Source: Bacteroidales bacterium
GTDB lineage: Bacteria; Bacteroidota; Bacteroidia; Bacteroidales; PUMT01
Length of the DNA stretch: 34,866 bases
NCBI GenBank assembly: GCA_007123885.1
Contig: SLGC01000108.1
Coordinates: 1 to 34,866 of the forward strand
Direction of reading: 5' to 3'
Positions 1 through 9,204 of this stretch are shown here, in pieces; within the stretch, counting starts at the first letter, position 1, and each line of letters begins with the position of its first letter. The notes below the pieces were generated by a model. That model made no database searches and had not been told where the DNA came from. It saw only the letters and a program-made list of their open reading frames with translations. The translations under genes and the position numbers were made by a program.

Positions 1-1136
1 GGATCCAGGCCATCATAAAATTGCATGCCCTTCACATCTGAACCAAAATCATCATCCTGGAAAAAGACGGTGGCGCGAAGTCTGGGATCTTTATCCTCAA
101 AAGGCTGATAACCATTATCGTAAAGAAAATCCGCCCCTAATCCGGGCTGATTCGCAGAACCATCAATATTTTCATATCCAAGAATAAACTCAAGTACAGG
201 ATTAAGTCTTCCGCCCTGGCCCGCTGAATAGTAATGAGGTACATTGTTTGTAATCCAGCCATGACCGATATTAGGCCCGTCGTAAACCCTCTCGAAGATC
301 ACTTCACTATTGCCTTCGTCAAGAAATATGTTTCGGTAATTGTCAGCCTTATTAGCATGCTCATTGTAGAGCGAGTACCTGCCTGACTGGATTACTGAAT
401 TGGCAGCCGCAGAGGCCTTGGTGAAAAATTCATTTGTACGGCCAGCGGGAATACCCACCAATCCGTTTGCCTGAACCGAACCATATTTTGCAATAGATGC
501 GGTCCACAGGTTAGCTCTTGCCTTTAGCGCATACGCAGTCCATTTATTAATTCGACCCGGTGGCCTGTGATTTTCGCTCAATAACCCGATGGCTATATTT
601 AAGTCTGAATCGATAAAATCGGCGAGTTCCTCTTCAGTGCTGCGCCTGGTGTATTTTTTATCAATCTCACCAAAAGGATCGAGCACGACGTCCACCAGGG
701 GAACGCCGCCATACCGTTTTTGCATTTCAAAATAAACTGCAGCCCTGATAACCCTGACCTCACCTTCCAGCTGGTCTTTGGAAGACTGGATCATTTCAGC
801 ATCACCTATCTTCTCAAGGAAGCCGTTGATTCTTCTTATATAGCCATAATTCCAATAAGCTATGGGGTCACTCGTACGTGACATGGTGCCCCTTGTTATT
901 GCATTTTCATTCTCGGAATGATCGGTTGCTTCATCGCTGTAAGTAGCCCAATTAGTGTTAAATGCTGAAAATGGGAATTCAGTGTATAACCGGGTAACGT
1001 ACGCATCGATCATCGATGGAGTTTGCCAGACATCGGCATCGGATATTTTATCCAATGGCTGCCTGTCAAATATATCATCCCCGCAAGATCCAAACAGGAA
1101 TAAAAATATAATATATATATATGCTATCTTTTTCAT
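1..1136 (-). CDS. SusD/RagB-family outer-membrane nutrient-binding lipoprotein, 3' end cut by window
   Basis: This is the surface glycan-binding partner of the SusC channel next to it. The reading frame starts with an ATG whose complement is at 1134-1136 and stays open to the window edge, giving about 378 residues; family members usually have 450-600, so the C-terminus lies outside. The first residues are MKKIAYIYIIFLFLFGSC, a type II signal peptide with a lipobox and Cys18 as the predicted acylated residue. The mature start (GDDIFDRQPLDKISDADVW) is a typical SusD opening, and the later GEVRVIRAAVYFEMQKRYG stretch fits the TPR-like helices that carry the family. Only 10 bases separate it from the stop of susC upstream, so the two are co-transcribed and probably form one outer-membrane complex. 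The substrate cannot be read from the visible part. Confidence 0.93.
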   Translation of the reverse strand, partial: MKKIAYIYIIFLFLFGSCGDDIFDRQPLDKISDADVWQTPSMIDAYVTRLYTEFPFSAFNTNWATYSDEATDHSENENAITRGTMSRTSDPIAYWNYGYIRRINGFLEKIGDAEMIQSSKDQLEGEVRVIRAAVYFEMQKRYGGVPLVDVVLDPFGEIDKKYTRRSTEEELADFIDSDLNIAIGLLSENHRPPGRINKWTAYALKARANLWTASIAKYGSVQANGLVGIPAGRTNEFFTKASAAANSVIQSGRYSLYNEHANKADNYRNIFLDEGNSEVIFERVYDGPNIGHGWITNNVPHYYSAGQGGRLNPVLEFILGYENIDGSANQPGLGADFLYDNGYQPFEDKDPRLRATVFFQDDDFGSDVKGMQFYDGLD

Positions 1137-1146
1137 AATTTGATTT

Positions 1147-4100
1147 TTAAAAGTTAACAAGCACACCAACGTTGTACATTCCCATTGGCGGGTGATAATC
1201 GCCGAATGTACGACCTGGACTTGTATCAATTTCAGGATCCACATAGTCATTGATGTCTGAGATGGTGAGGAGATTATACCCCGAAACATATATCCTGAAA
1301 TTACTTATCCCTGCGCGGCTGGAAACAGAAGTGGGAATAGTATAACCCAGCTGTAAATTTTTGAGGCGTACATATGATCCGTTAATCAGCCAGTGCTGCG
1401 AGTTGGCGTAGCTTCGATGGTTTCTGTTAGCCCTGTCATACCGGTATATCGGCCACCTGGCATCTGTATTGGCAGGTATCCATGGGTTTTCAGGAGTGTA
1501 GAACTGTTCATACATAAAAGTCTGCGGACTAATGCCCGAGTAAAAAGGCATCATCAGGTAACCCGTGCCGTGCCTCAGATTGAAATTATAGAGCCCGGCT
1601 CCCTGCCACAACATATTAAAGTCAAATCCTTTCCATTTAAGCGACATCTGCAGACCATACATCAACCTTGGCATGGTACCTCTTCCGGCTATTATCATGT
1701 CCTCGTTAGTTATCCTGCCATCACCATTGGTATCGATGAATTTCACATCGCCCGGCATAATGGTGCGGTTACCCTGTCCGTCAATATCCGCCCAGTTATC
1801 AATCTCTTCCTGTGTCTTAAAAAGTCCGTCTGTCGGCAGGGTCCACCATCTATCAGTCCATTGTCCTATCTGGTTGCCCCTGCGCCATGCCTCCATAGAT
1901 GCATATTCAGGTTCATCCCTGAATAAAAGTTTTTCACGGTTCCACGCAACATTGGCACCAATGGTATAAGAAGTATTGCCTATTCTGTTCATATGGTCCA
2001 GAGATAATTCCATTCCCCGATTATCATACTCACGATAATTCTCCCTTGGCATGGTAGCACCAACCACATCGGGAATATCCCTGCTGCGGGATCCAAGTAC
2101 ATCGGTTCTCTTTCTGTAGAAGTAGTCGATATAGCCTCCAAGCAGGTTGCCAAAAAGGTTAAAATCCAAACCTATATTCGAAGCGGTCATCTTTTCCCAT
2201 GTTATATAGGGATTGGGAAGTGCATCTTCGATTATTGAGGGCACTACCTGGTTTCCTTCAAAAATGTAACGGCTGCTCAGCGAATAGGTTGACAGGTACT
2301 GGAAGTCGCCGGCACGGTCATATCCTAGTCTGCCGTGAGAAGCACGTATCTTCAGATTATGCACGAACGGCAGGTTGTCACTTATAAATCCCTCCTCAGA
2401 GATGCGCCACCCTATGGATACCGAAGGGAAAACTCCCCATCGTGTTTCAGGGGGAAAGTTCGGCGAGGCATCCCACCTGCTGTTAACTTCCAATAGATAT
2501 TTTCCCTGGTAATTGTAATTGAATCTGCCTATATAAGCTTTTCTTCCCCCTTCTCTTCCAACCCCTGAATTATCCTTGTTCATATCAGGTCCGGCAAAGA
2601 GGTAGTTAAGCGGGAATTCATAGTCCCGTCTTGATGCCCAATAGCGGTCATAAGTATCGGATAATAATTCATACACAAAAAGAGCGTTGAAATTGTGATC
2701 ACCAAGCCCTCTGTCCCATGTCAAAAAATACTGCTGGTTTATATTTTGAGTGATGCTGTTATCTTCAAACAATTCTGCAGAGGAACCTAATACCCTGCGA
2801 ACGATATATTCGTCCGTTTCGGGAATGTAATCATACTGGTTAACTGCTATCTCCTTATCCTTGAACCGGTAATAGGCACGGTTCATATCATAGACTGCCC
2901 GGGCCCTGAAACCTAAAGGCAGATTATAGGAAAAGTTCAATTTTCCATAACCATAGAGCCTGTTCCATTTTTTGAAACCTGAAATATCCTTGCTTGCAAC
3001 GGCAACAGGGTTAGTTGAAGCACCGGATCCAACTGCAGGGACTTTTGTGGGATCGGGATAAGGATCGAGCGGCCAGTAAGGGCGGTTACGAAATATTACT
3101 GTCATAAGGCCTCCGACACGGGAAGTCCGTTCCAGGTCTGCCCTGGGTCCGATATAATCCTGGTTGGTGAAAGAAAGATCAAATCCGACATCGAAATTAT
3201 CCGTTAACTTCACATCAACATTCGAGCGCAGAGAAACCCTGTTATGATCGATATCGTTTGATTTTAACATTCCGCCCTGGTTTAAGAACGAGATAGATGC
3301 AAAATATTTGTTTCTGTCAGTCCCCCCCCTCACATTCAGATTATGCTGATGTTGCGGTGCAAAAGGCCTTAATGTGGCTGCAACGACATCGACATTGGGG
3401 TAATTCACCGGATCCGATCCATCTCTGAATGTCTGGATCTCCTCTTCAGTCCACGGAAAAGATGTTTTTCCTTCATTGAAATTCGCAAGGTTTTCCATCT
3501 GGGCATATTGGTATGATGCCACAGGTTGCTGCATTTGTGTTATGTACTGCAATGCATAATTGCTTGAGTAGGTAAATTCCGGCGGTGATTCCCTGCCGCG
3601 TTTTGTTGAGACCAGAATTACCCCGTTACCCGCTCTGGCTCCATATACTGCTGCAGATGCACCATCTTTAAGGACACTTATATCTTCAATTTCACTGGGA
3701 TCCAAATTATGGAAATAGCGGGTCGAAACAGGAGTTCCATCAACAATGATAAGAGGGGAGCCAAATCCGCGGATATTCATGCTTATCTTGGTATCGCCGG
3801 GCTGGCCCTGCGTATTCTTTATGAATATCCCGGGTGACCTCCCCATCAAACTCTGCGTCAAAGTAGGCACCGGAACATCGGAAAGTCCCTCGGTATTGAC
3901 AACGGTGATACTACCCGTAAGGTTGACCCTTCTTTGTGTTGCGTAACCCACAACTACAAGCTCGTCAAGAAAGCGCACATCCTCGACCAGTTCTACATTG
4001 ATAACATTCTGCTCACCGATGGCTATTTCCTGGGAAACGTAGCCTACATAGGAAAATACAAGAACTGCATCACGAGATGGTACTGTCAATCTATACTCTC

Positions 4101-4590
4101 CATCAACTCCGGTAGTTGTTCCCATTGTAGTTCCCTGTACTAAAATGGTTGTACCCGGTAGCGGATACCCGGTAACATTATCGGTAACCTGTCCGGAAAT
4201 TACGATTTGCTGTTTCCCGGGCCAGTTTGTGGTTATCGCGATAATATTGTCTTCAAATATCCTGTATGAGGTATTTTCATTAGAAAAAAGAATTTCAAGA
4301 ATATCCTCAACATTATTATTTTCAGCAGATAAGCTGATTGTTCTTTCCAGATCCAACTGATCCGTACGATATAGGAATTTATACTCGCTGCCGGCTTCTA
4401 TTTCCTGTAAAACATATCCCACACTAATATCCTCATAATTGAAATTAAAAGCTGGCTTTTGAGAAAACACCGAGCCAACAGCATTAAAAATGGTTAGCAT
4501 AAAACAAAGTACCAGTAATTTCATAATTCGGTAGGTTTTCTGATTTACACTGCTAACATACAGCAGTTTGATAATTGGTTTTATTTTCAT
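1147..4590 (-). CDS. SusC/RagA-family TonB-dependent outer-membrane receptor with STN signalling domain
   Basis: TonB-dependent channel that imports glycan fragments or another bulky nutrient. The order of parts is: signal peptide ending near SVFSQ, an STN domain (about residues 47-120), a carboxypeptidase-regulatory-like beta domain (about 130-203), the LDELVVVGYATQRR TonB-proximal segment, a plug with the SusC signature VLKDGASAAVYGARAGNG, and a long beta barrel ending in an aromatic residue (VGVLVNF). I chose the start at 4590 (1147 residues). An in-frame ATG at 4683 lies inside a perfect hairpin and would add an unsuitable leader, and a later Met at 4524 is also possible. An STN domain marks receptors that signal through a FecR-type anti-sigma factor, and such a gene is directly upstream. 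susD follows after 10 bases. Substrate unknown. Confidence 0.95.
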   Translation of the reverse strand: MKIKPIIKLLYVSSVNQKTYRIMKLLVLCFMLTIFNAVGSVFSQKPAFNFNYEDISVGYVLQEIEAGSEYKFLYRTDQLDLERTISLSAENNNVEDILEILFSNENTSYRIFEDNIIAITTNWPGKQQIVISGQVTDNVTGYPLPGTTILVQGTTMGTTTGVDGEYRLTVPSRDAVLVFSYVGYVSQEIAIGEQNVINVELVEDVRFLDELVVVGYATQRRVNLTGSITVVNTEGLSDVPVPTLTQSLMGRSPGIFIKNTQGQPGDTKISMNIRGFGSPLIIVDGTPVSTRYFHNLDPSEIEDISVLKDGASAAVYGARAGNGVILVSTKRGRESPPEFTYSSNYALQYITQMQQPVASYQYAQMENLANFNEGKTSFPWTEEEIQTFRDGSDPVNYPNVDVVAATLRPFAPQHQHNLNVRGGTDRNKYFASISFLNQGGMLKSNDIDHNRVSLRSNVDVKLTDNFDVGFDLSFTNQDYIGPRADLERTSRVGGLMTVIFRNRPYWPLDPYPDPTKVPAVGSGASTNPVAVASKDISGFKKWNRLYGYGKLNFSYNLPLGFRARAVYDMNRAYYRFKDKEIAVNQYDYIPETDEYIVRRVLGSSAELFEDNSITQNINQQYFLTWDRGLGDHNFNALFVYELLSDTYDRYWASRRDYEFPLNYLFAGPDMNKDNSGVGREGGRKAYIGRFNYNYQGKYLLEVNSRWDASPNFPPETRWGVFPSVSIGWRISEEGFISDNLPFVHNLKIRASHGRLGYDRAGDFQYLSTYSLSSRYIFEGNQVVPSIIEDALPNPYITWEKMTASNIGLDFNLFGNLLGGYIDYFYRKRTDVLGSRSRDIPDVVGATMPRENYREYDNRGMELSLDHMNRIGNTSYTIGANVAWNREKLLFRDEPEYASMEAWRRGNQIGQWTDRWWTLPTDGLFKTQEEIDNWADIDGQGNRTIMPGDVKFIDTNGDGRITNEDMIIAGRGTMPRLMYGLQMSLKWKGFDFNMLWQGAGLYNFNLRHGTGYLMMPFYSGISPQTFMYEQFYTPENPWIPANTDARWPIYRYDRANRNHRSYANSQHWLINGSYVRLKNLQLGYTIPTSVSSRAGISNFRIYVSGYNLLTISDINDYVDPEIDTSPGRTFGDYHPPMGMYNVGVLVNF

Positions 4591-4597
4591 AGTTTTG
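4567..4597 (+). promoter_or_regulatory. Bacteroidetes-type promoter facing away from susC (antisense strand)
   Basis: The plus strand has TTTG at 4567-4570 and TAGTTTTG at 4590-4597, separated by 19 bases. This matches the known Bacteroidetes primary-sigma consensus (-33 TTTG, -7 TAnnTTTG, about 19-20 bases apart) with no mismatch. It overlaps the susC start codon and points into the susC leader on the opposite strand. No plus-strand open reading frame of note follows, but an intrinsic terminator does. Confidence 0.6.
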
Positions 4598-4602
4598 TAA
4601 TG

Positions 4603-4697
4603 AATAGTTGAACATATCCGCATGGATTCTCTAAAGCCAAAGCGGAATTTAACTGTTTTACAGCCGGAAAATGACTTCACCATTTTCCGGCTTTTTT
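4603..4697 (+). ncRNA. Predicted cis-antisense small RNA over the susC 5' leader (DonS-like)
   Basis: Inferred RNA of about 95 nt, running from a start a few bases after the -7 element (4590-4597) to the end of an intrinsic terminator at 4697. It lies wholly within the fecR-susC gap and is complementary to the susC leader just upstream of the chosen start codon. Small RNAs of this size, antisense to susC-type leaders, are known in Bacteroides (the DonS type) and repress polysaccharide-utilisation loci. The sequence shows promoter, terminator and position; expression and function are inference. The exact 5' end could differ by several bases. Confidence 0.5.
4662..4697 (+). terminator. Intrinsic terminator on the strand opposite susC
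   Basis: A perfect 12-bp stem (AGCCGGAAAATG at 4662-4673, its complement at 4681-4692) with a 7-base loop runs straight into six T residues (4692-4697) on the plus strand. On the minus strand the hairpin has no T tract, so it does not look like a terminator for susC. No plus-strand protein gene ends here, which is why it is assigned to an antisense RNA. It could also act as a hairpin in the susC leader mRNA. Confidence 0.75.
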
Positions 4698-4750
4698 AAT
4701 CCCGGTTATCGGATTTTTAAAGCAGGAGGTTTTTGCATAGGCAACTTCGG

Positions 4751-4780
4751 TTTAGTTTAGTTTAGTTTAGTTTAGTTTAG
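4751..4780. repeat. TTTAG pentanucleotide tandem repeat, six copies
   Basis: Six uninterrupted TTTAG units lie between fecR and susC, about 160 bases upstream of the chosen susC start. The unit length is not a multiple of three, but the tract is non-coding. Slippage would change spacing in 5-base steps, so it could tune or switch the susC promoter if that promoter spans the tract. I found no consensus minus-strand promoter here; an ECF-sigma promoter would look different. Confidence 0.85.
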
Positions 4781-4928
4781 CTTATTGTTAATATTGCAAT
4801 TGTACATTCTTTACTGGTTCAATTTTTATCAGAATTCAGAATTGGTTTTAGGTGCAAATATTACCGGATTGATGTTTCAGAGATGTTTCATTGCCTTCAG
4901 GTTAAAATTAAGTGTGCAACACAGGTCA

Positions 4929-6038
4929 TCATCTGGTAATGAATATGGTATCATTTTGTATGTGATAGTTAAAAGGAGAAACGTACCTTAGAGCACTTAG
5001 CGCCTGTTCCATCGTGACCTCTTCAAACCTTCCCTTGAACCGCTTATTTCTAATTTCGTCATCCTTAATAATTAACCTTGCTCCAAATCTTCTCTCAAGT
5101 TTCACAGCAATACTTTCGAAAGGTTCATCGTCAAAAATAAGCTTGTTTTCTTTCCATGATGTAAATATCTCGGGATCAATACCGCGGCTTAAAATGATCT
5201 TTGGTAAACCGGTTTCTGTATCTCTTTCTCTTTTTACCACATGCCCTGGCCCTGGATCTTCAAATGCATCATGAACTTTCTCTTCTGATAATAATTCACC
5301 ACTCTTTTTGTAATAGGTTATCTGCTGATTCGGCTCAAGTATTAATCCTGCCTCCTTTGACCTGTAATTACTCCTGTTTATTTTTAATGATCCGGATACA
5401 AGGGTGGTCTGGATAATGTCTTCCCCGGGATATGACTTTACATTAAAGCTTGTCCCCAGGGCAATCATCTCAAGCTGGGAGGTCATTACGGTAAAAGGAT
5501 GTTTTGTGGATTGGTGTACAACAAAAAAAGCCTCTCCTTCAAGATTAACGGTACGGTCAAATTCACCAAAATTCACCGGATAACTCAATTTGCTTCCTGC
5601 ATTAAGCCATACAGAGGTGCTGTCTGAGAGTATTATATTACTTCGGGAACCAATGGGTGCTATGACCTCTATCTGACCGGGGATTGTGCCTGCATTTTTG
5701 CTGATAAAATAAAAAAGCAATGAACCGAAAGACATAAAAATAATTGCAACAGCTGCCCAACGGAAAGTTGCTGCAATAAGTTTTCTGGTATTAACCGGAC
5801 CGGAAATTTTTTTGCGGTGAAGGAGGCCGGATCTGAATTTATCATAGGCAGTCCTGTAGTTATACCTCTTATGGTTTAAAATTATATCAATGGAAGTCCA
5901 TAGTTTCTCCCTGGCAGCAAAATCTTCAATATTTTCTTCATTATTCTGGAACCATTCAAGGAAAGATCGTTCATCAGCGGCAGAATACTTTCCTGAAGTT
6001 ATGCGGAATATCAAGTCATTAATTTCTTTTTCTTGCAT
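4929..6038 (-). CDS. FecR-family anti-sigma factor with C-terminal DUF4974-like domain
   Basis: Inner-membrane anti-sigma regulator that holds an ECF sigma factor until the STN domain of a TonB-dependent receptor signals across the periplasm. The 369 residues show a cytoplasmic N-terminal part (about 1-85, starting MQEKEINDLIFRITSGK), one membrane segment (about 90-112), the FecR domain (about 122-225, with GSRSNIILSDSTSVWLNAGS and EGEAFFVV) and a C-terminal beta-alpha domain (about 300-369) of the type that contacts the receptor STN domain. It lies upstream of susC on the same strand, which fits a sigma/anti-sigma/receptor system. The cognate sigma-factor gene, normally just upstream, is absent: the next gene upstream is an unrelated small membrane protein. 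338 bases separate it from susC, so susC probably has its own promoter. Confidence 0.92.
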   Translation of the reverse strand: MQEKEINDLIFRITSGKYSAADERSFLEWFQNNEENIEDFAAREKLWTSIDIILNHKRYNYRTAYDKFRSGLLHRKKISGPVNTRKLIAATFRWAAVAIIFMSFGSLLFYFISKNAGTIPGQIEVIAPIGSRSNIILSDSTSVWLNAGSKLSYPVNFGEFDRTVNLEGEAFFVVHQSTKHPFTVMTSQLEMIALGTSFNVKSYPGEDIIQTTLVSGSLKINRSNYRSKEAGLILEPNQQITYYKKSGELLSEEKVHDAFEDPGPGHVVKRERDTETGLPKIILSRGIDPEIFTSWKENKLIFDDEPFESIAVKLERRFGARLIIKDDEIRNKRFKGRFEEVTMEQALSALRYVSPFNYHIQNDTIFITR

Positions 6039-6267
6039 CTTTTAATTTTTACTCTATATAAAAGACAACAAGAGCAGCATATACAGTTAAAAATAGTTAA
6101 TAAAATAATCCTTTTTTCACAAGTCCAACATAAGTGCTTGCCTTTCTGATTGCCTCTTACCCATCCGCTATGGTGGCCCGGCTACTTGTCCCCTGTGAAA
6201 ATTACCGGGAAAATGGCTTGCTATCGATCATTAGAGCATTTTGAATGCAACCGGAAACTTATAATTT

Positions 6268-6726
6268 TCAGCTCCTTAATGTTTTAAGAACCTCTTCCGG
6301 AGAGGATGTGGAGAGGACAATATCAAAATCGCCCCTCAGTATTTTCAGGGCATATATCTCCTCATCAATTTCCTGCCTGGTCCTGACACCCAGGGCCCGA
6401 AGTACCGGTACCGGCGGGCACCACCCCCGGAGTCCGTGCTGTAAGAGGAATCCGGCTACAAACCCGGAAAGCACGAACCATTTTTTATTTACAAATGTTC
6501 CCAGTATAATTCCTGTCAGGGCAAGAGACGATGCATTCACCTCAATATATCTTTCTATGTCCCATTCTTCCCTCAGTTCTTCCAGCCTGTGGGTTATTTC
6601 AATTGCCGACAAATTTCTGTAGTTCCTCATGTTGTCCAGTATATTCTCATCGACCATCTTTTTTCTTTTTTCAGGGGAAACTTCCCTGACGCGATCCCGG
6701 ACTTGTTCCTGCTGTTTCATATCCAT
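6268..6726 (-). CDS. Small membrane protein, YgaP-like/DUF2892 transmembrane domain
   Basis: A 152-residue protein with a charged, helical N-terminal half (about 1-62) and two short hydrophobic segments (about 66-80 and 83-97), followed by GWCPPVPVLRALGVRT and a C-terminal helix (EIDEEIYALKILRGDF). The hydrophobic pair followed by a GWCP motif is the pattern of the YgaP-type transmembrane domain found alone or fused to rhodanese domains. There is no rhodanese domain here. Function is unknown; a link to sulfur or redox chemistry would be a guess from the YgaP fusion. It stands alone: 229 bases to fecR downstream and 303 bases to the next gene upstream. It occupies the place where the sigma-factor partner of fecR would be expected but is not a sigma factor. 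Confidence 0.65.
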   Translation of the reverse strand: MDMKQQEQVRDRVREVSPEKRKKMVDENILDNMRNYRNLSAIEITHRLEELREEWDIERYIEVNASSLALTGIILGTFVNKKWFVLSGFVAGFLLQHGLRGWCPPVPVLRALGVRTRQEIDEEIYALKILRGDFDIVLSTSSPEEVLKTLRS

Positions 6727-6914
6727 TAAGTTTACTGGTTAATAAATAGATTTGCACACCCATAAAAGTATGCCAGTCAACTAATAAACAATAGTAATAC
6801 CAATAATGTTTGTGCGCAGCAATGATATCAATTTATGGCCGACTGACCCGTAGATGAGTTGTATCCTTTGATAGCTGGATTTAACAAGGACCTTCGTGGA
6901 GTTATATTTCCAAA

Positions 6915-6941
6915 GGCGTGGAAGCTTGCAAAAGCTTCGCC
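6915..6941. repeat. Inverted repeat in a 303-base intergenic stretch (6727-7029)
   Basis: GAAGCTT at 6921-6927 and AAGCTTC at 6932-6938 form a 7-bp stem with a 4-base loop, extended by GGC/GCC at the flanks (6915-6917, 6939-6941) with a small bulge. It lies downstream of the minus-strand SSP411-like gene and could help end its transcripts, but only three T residues follow on that strand. The rest of the 6727-7029 gap shows no open frame or motif that I recognise. Confidence 0.35.
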
Positions 6942-7029
6942 GGGGCAGCTACACACTAAATTCATAACCGGATACGGCAGGGGTTATGCCTAAACCAGGG
7001 GCAGTCCCTGTTTGCAAAATATCTCTGCT

Positions 7030-9078
7030 TTACCGGTTATTCCTGATCTGGTCCAAAGCCAGGGAAAGATCCCGTACGGGCATTTTGCAACTGCCCAGGG
7101 TACAGGCATAGTACCAGGTTTCCCCTGCCTTGCACCTGCCGGCAAAAACCGGTATTTCATTATTTTCGTGCAGTGAACCGGCGACCAGTGCATCCGGAAG
7201 ATAGAGGGTGTTGATGTCCCTGATCCTTCTGTCGGCTTCAGTACCGCAAACAACCAGATTATAGAAAGGAAAGACATAATTTAAAAGCAGTCTGCCCCAA
7301 TTGGCAAAACTGGTGCTTTGTTCAACCATTTGGGAGCTGACATCCCTGAGCATTCTGAAACTGAGTCTTTCCCATTGGCCCCTTTCAAAGAGATGGGACA
7401 GATACAGAAGATTGGCGGCCATAACACTATTTGAAGAGGGAATAACATTATCAGGTATCTCATAATATTCCGACTTGAGGCTTTCGGCACTTACCGTGGA
7501 AAAACGCAGCAAATTGGTAACCGGGGCAGAAAAATTTTCCAATGTATATTCCGTTAGTTCCCGGGCTTTAAGAAGGTAACGGGGTTTTGCCGATACTTCA
7601 TAAAGCCTGATCAGGGAATTGATCAGCAATGCATAATCCTCCAGGAACCCGTCTATTCGGGGACCGGAACCGCGGGGCATGCGAAAGACCCTTCCCTCTG
7701 TTACGGAATTATCAAGAATAAAACCTGCAGCTTTTTCAGACTTTTGCAAAAAAGATCCATCTCCGAATGCAGCATACGCATCTGCCAGACCTTTGATCAT
7801 CAGGGAATTCCAGGATGTAAGTATCTTGTTGTCCAGTCCGGGCCGGGGTCTTTTCAACCGTTCCTGAAGCAGCTTTTGATTGGCATGCCGGATTATCTTC
7901 CGAACATCCTCCGGATCCAGATTGTTTTTACGGGCAAAGATCTCGTCACTTTCATCCCGCAGCAGTATATTTTTGCCATCTTCCCACAGCCCCTTTTTCC
8001 CCACCTGGTAATAATCCTTAACCAGCCGGGAATCTTTACCAAGCAATTCATCAATTTCCTTTTCTTCCCATAAATAAAATTTACCCTCCTCTCCTTCGCT
8101 GTCGGCATCAAGGGCTGAATAATAAGCGCCATCCGGCGAACCGAGTTCCCTGTCGGCAAATTCGACAGTCCGGTAGACAACATCCCTGAACAGTTGTTTT
8201 TTTAATAACTTCCAGGCATTGGAATAGAGGGAGATCAATTGTCCGTTATCATAAAGCATTTTTTCAAAATGTGGCACTTTCCAAAACTCATCAGTTGAAT
8301 ACCTTGCAAACCCACCCCCGATCTGATCAAAAATTCCACCCATGGCCATTCCCTCAAGGCTTATATCAACCTGTTCCAATGCTGAGCTGTCACCCCTCTT
8401 ATAATGATAATGGAGCAGGAATTCAAGATTGACCGGCAGGGGAAATTTGGGTGCCCCCGAAGTGCCTCCCATCAAACTATCCATATGTTTCATTATATTA
8501 TTAAAGACCTGGTCAGCATCGCCTTTTTTTAGTGATTTTTCACTCTCATCAGGTTTTATGAAGCTTGAATTTACCACACCGGTGGTAAGTTTTTCAGCCT
8601 GCTCAATCAGTTCATCGGAGCGGGCCTGGTATAGTTCAATTACTTGAAGCAGAACCTCCTTCCACTGATCCCTGGGAAAGTAGGTGCCTCCCCAGAAGGG
8701 TCTGCCATCAGGAAGTGCAAAGCAGTTGAGAGGCCAGCCGCCCCGCATGGTCAGAAGTTGTACCGCGGTCATATATAAATGGTCGATATCAGGGCGTTCT
8801 TCCCGGTCAACCTTGATACATATAAAATTGCGGTTCATAATTTCGGCTATTTCCTCATCTTCAAAACTTTCTTTTTCCATTACATGGCACCAGTGGCATG
8901 CAGAATAACCTATGCTGACAAGCAGCGGTTTGTTTTCGCGTGATGCCTTCCCGAGAGCTTCTTCGCCCCACGGATACCAGTCCACCGGATTGTGAAGGTG
9001 TTGCAGCAGATAGGGACTTGTTTGTCCCTTTAGGTGGTTGACTGTCAGATTCTTGTTCTTCATGGCAAAGTTTTTCAT
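7030..9078 (-). CDS. Thioredoxin-domain protein of the SSP411/YyaL (DUF255) family
   Basis: The 682 residues match the usual length of this family, which joins an N-terminal thioredoxin-like fold to an (alpha/alpha)6-barrel related to N-acylglucosamine 2-epimerases. The N-terminus carries the family hallmarks: [21 protein letters not shown] (about 21-41), the redox motif CHWC at 61-64, KVDREERPD (about 89-97) and [13 protein letters not shown] (about 113-125). The C-terminal half contains [20 protein letters not shown] and [16 protein letters not shown], typical of the barrel. No signal peptide is visible, so it is probably cytoplasmic. The biochemical role of the family is not settled. The start could be Met1 or Met6 (9063), since family similarity begins at about residue 10. 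The DUF4197 gene is divergent, with 126 bases between them. Confidence 0.93.
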   Translation of the reverse strand: MKNFAMKNKNLTVNHLKGQTSPYLLQHLHNPVDWYPWGEEALGKASRENKPLLVSIGYSACHWCHVMEKESFEDEEIAEIMNRNFICIKVDREERPDIDHLYMTAVQLLTMRGGWPLNCFALPDGRPFWGGTYFPRDQWKEVLLQVIELYQARSDELIEQAEKLTTGVVNSSFIKPDESEKSLKKGDADQVFNNIMKHMDSLMGGTSGAPKFPLPVNLEFLLHYHYKRGDSSALEQVDISLEGMAMGGIFDQIGGGFARYSTDEFWKVPHFEKMLYDNGQLISLYSNAWKLLKKQLFRDVVYRTVEFADRELGSPDGAYYSALDADSEGEEGKFYLWEEKEIDELLGKDSRLVKDYYQVGKKGLWEDGKNILLRDESDEIFARKNNLDPEDVRKIIRHANQKLLQERLKRPRPGLDNKILTSWNSLMIKGLADAYAAFGDGSFLQKSEKAAGFILDNSVTEGRVFRMPRGSGPRIDGFLEDYALLINSLIRLYEVSAKPRYLLKARELTEYTLENFSAPVTNLLRFSTVSAESLKSEYYEIPDNVIPSSNSVMAANLLYLSHLFERGQWERLSFRMLRDVSSQMVEQSTSFANWGRLLLNYVFPFYNLVVCGTEADRRIRDINTLYLPDALVAGSLHENNEIPVFAGRCKAGETWYYACTLGSCKMPVRDLSLALDQIRNNR

Positions 9079-9204
9079 ACAAATTCATAACTCCTTACGG
9101 TAATTCAAACAAAAAAAATGAAAGAAGGTTTTAACAGTTATGGTATCAGTTTTGTTAAAATGCAACAAGCGGGAAATAATCCCGTATGATCCTGAAAACA
9201 CATT

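Noticed and set aside
4603-4683. Extended N-terminus of susC starting at the ATG at 4683
   Set aside because: The extra 31 residues do not resemble a signal peptide, the ATG sits inside a perfect hairpin, and the start at 4590 gives the N-terminus usual for STN-containing SusC proteins.
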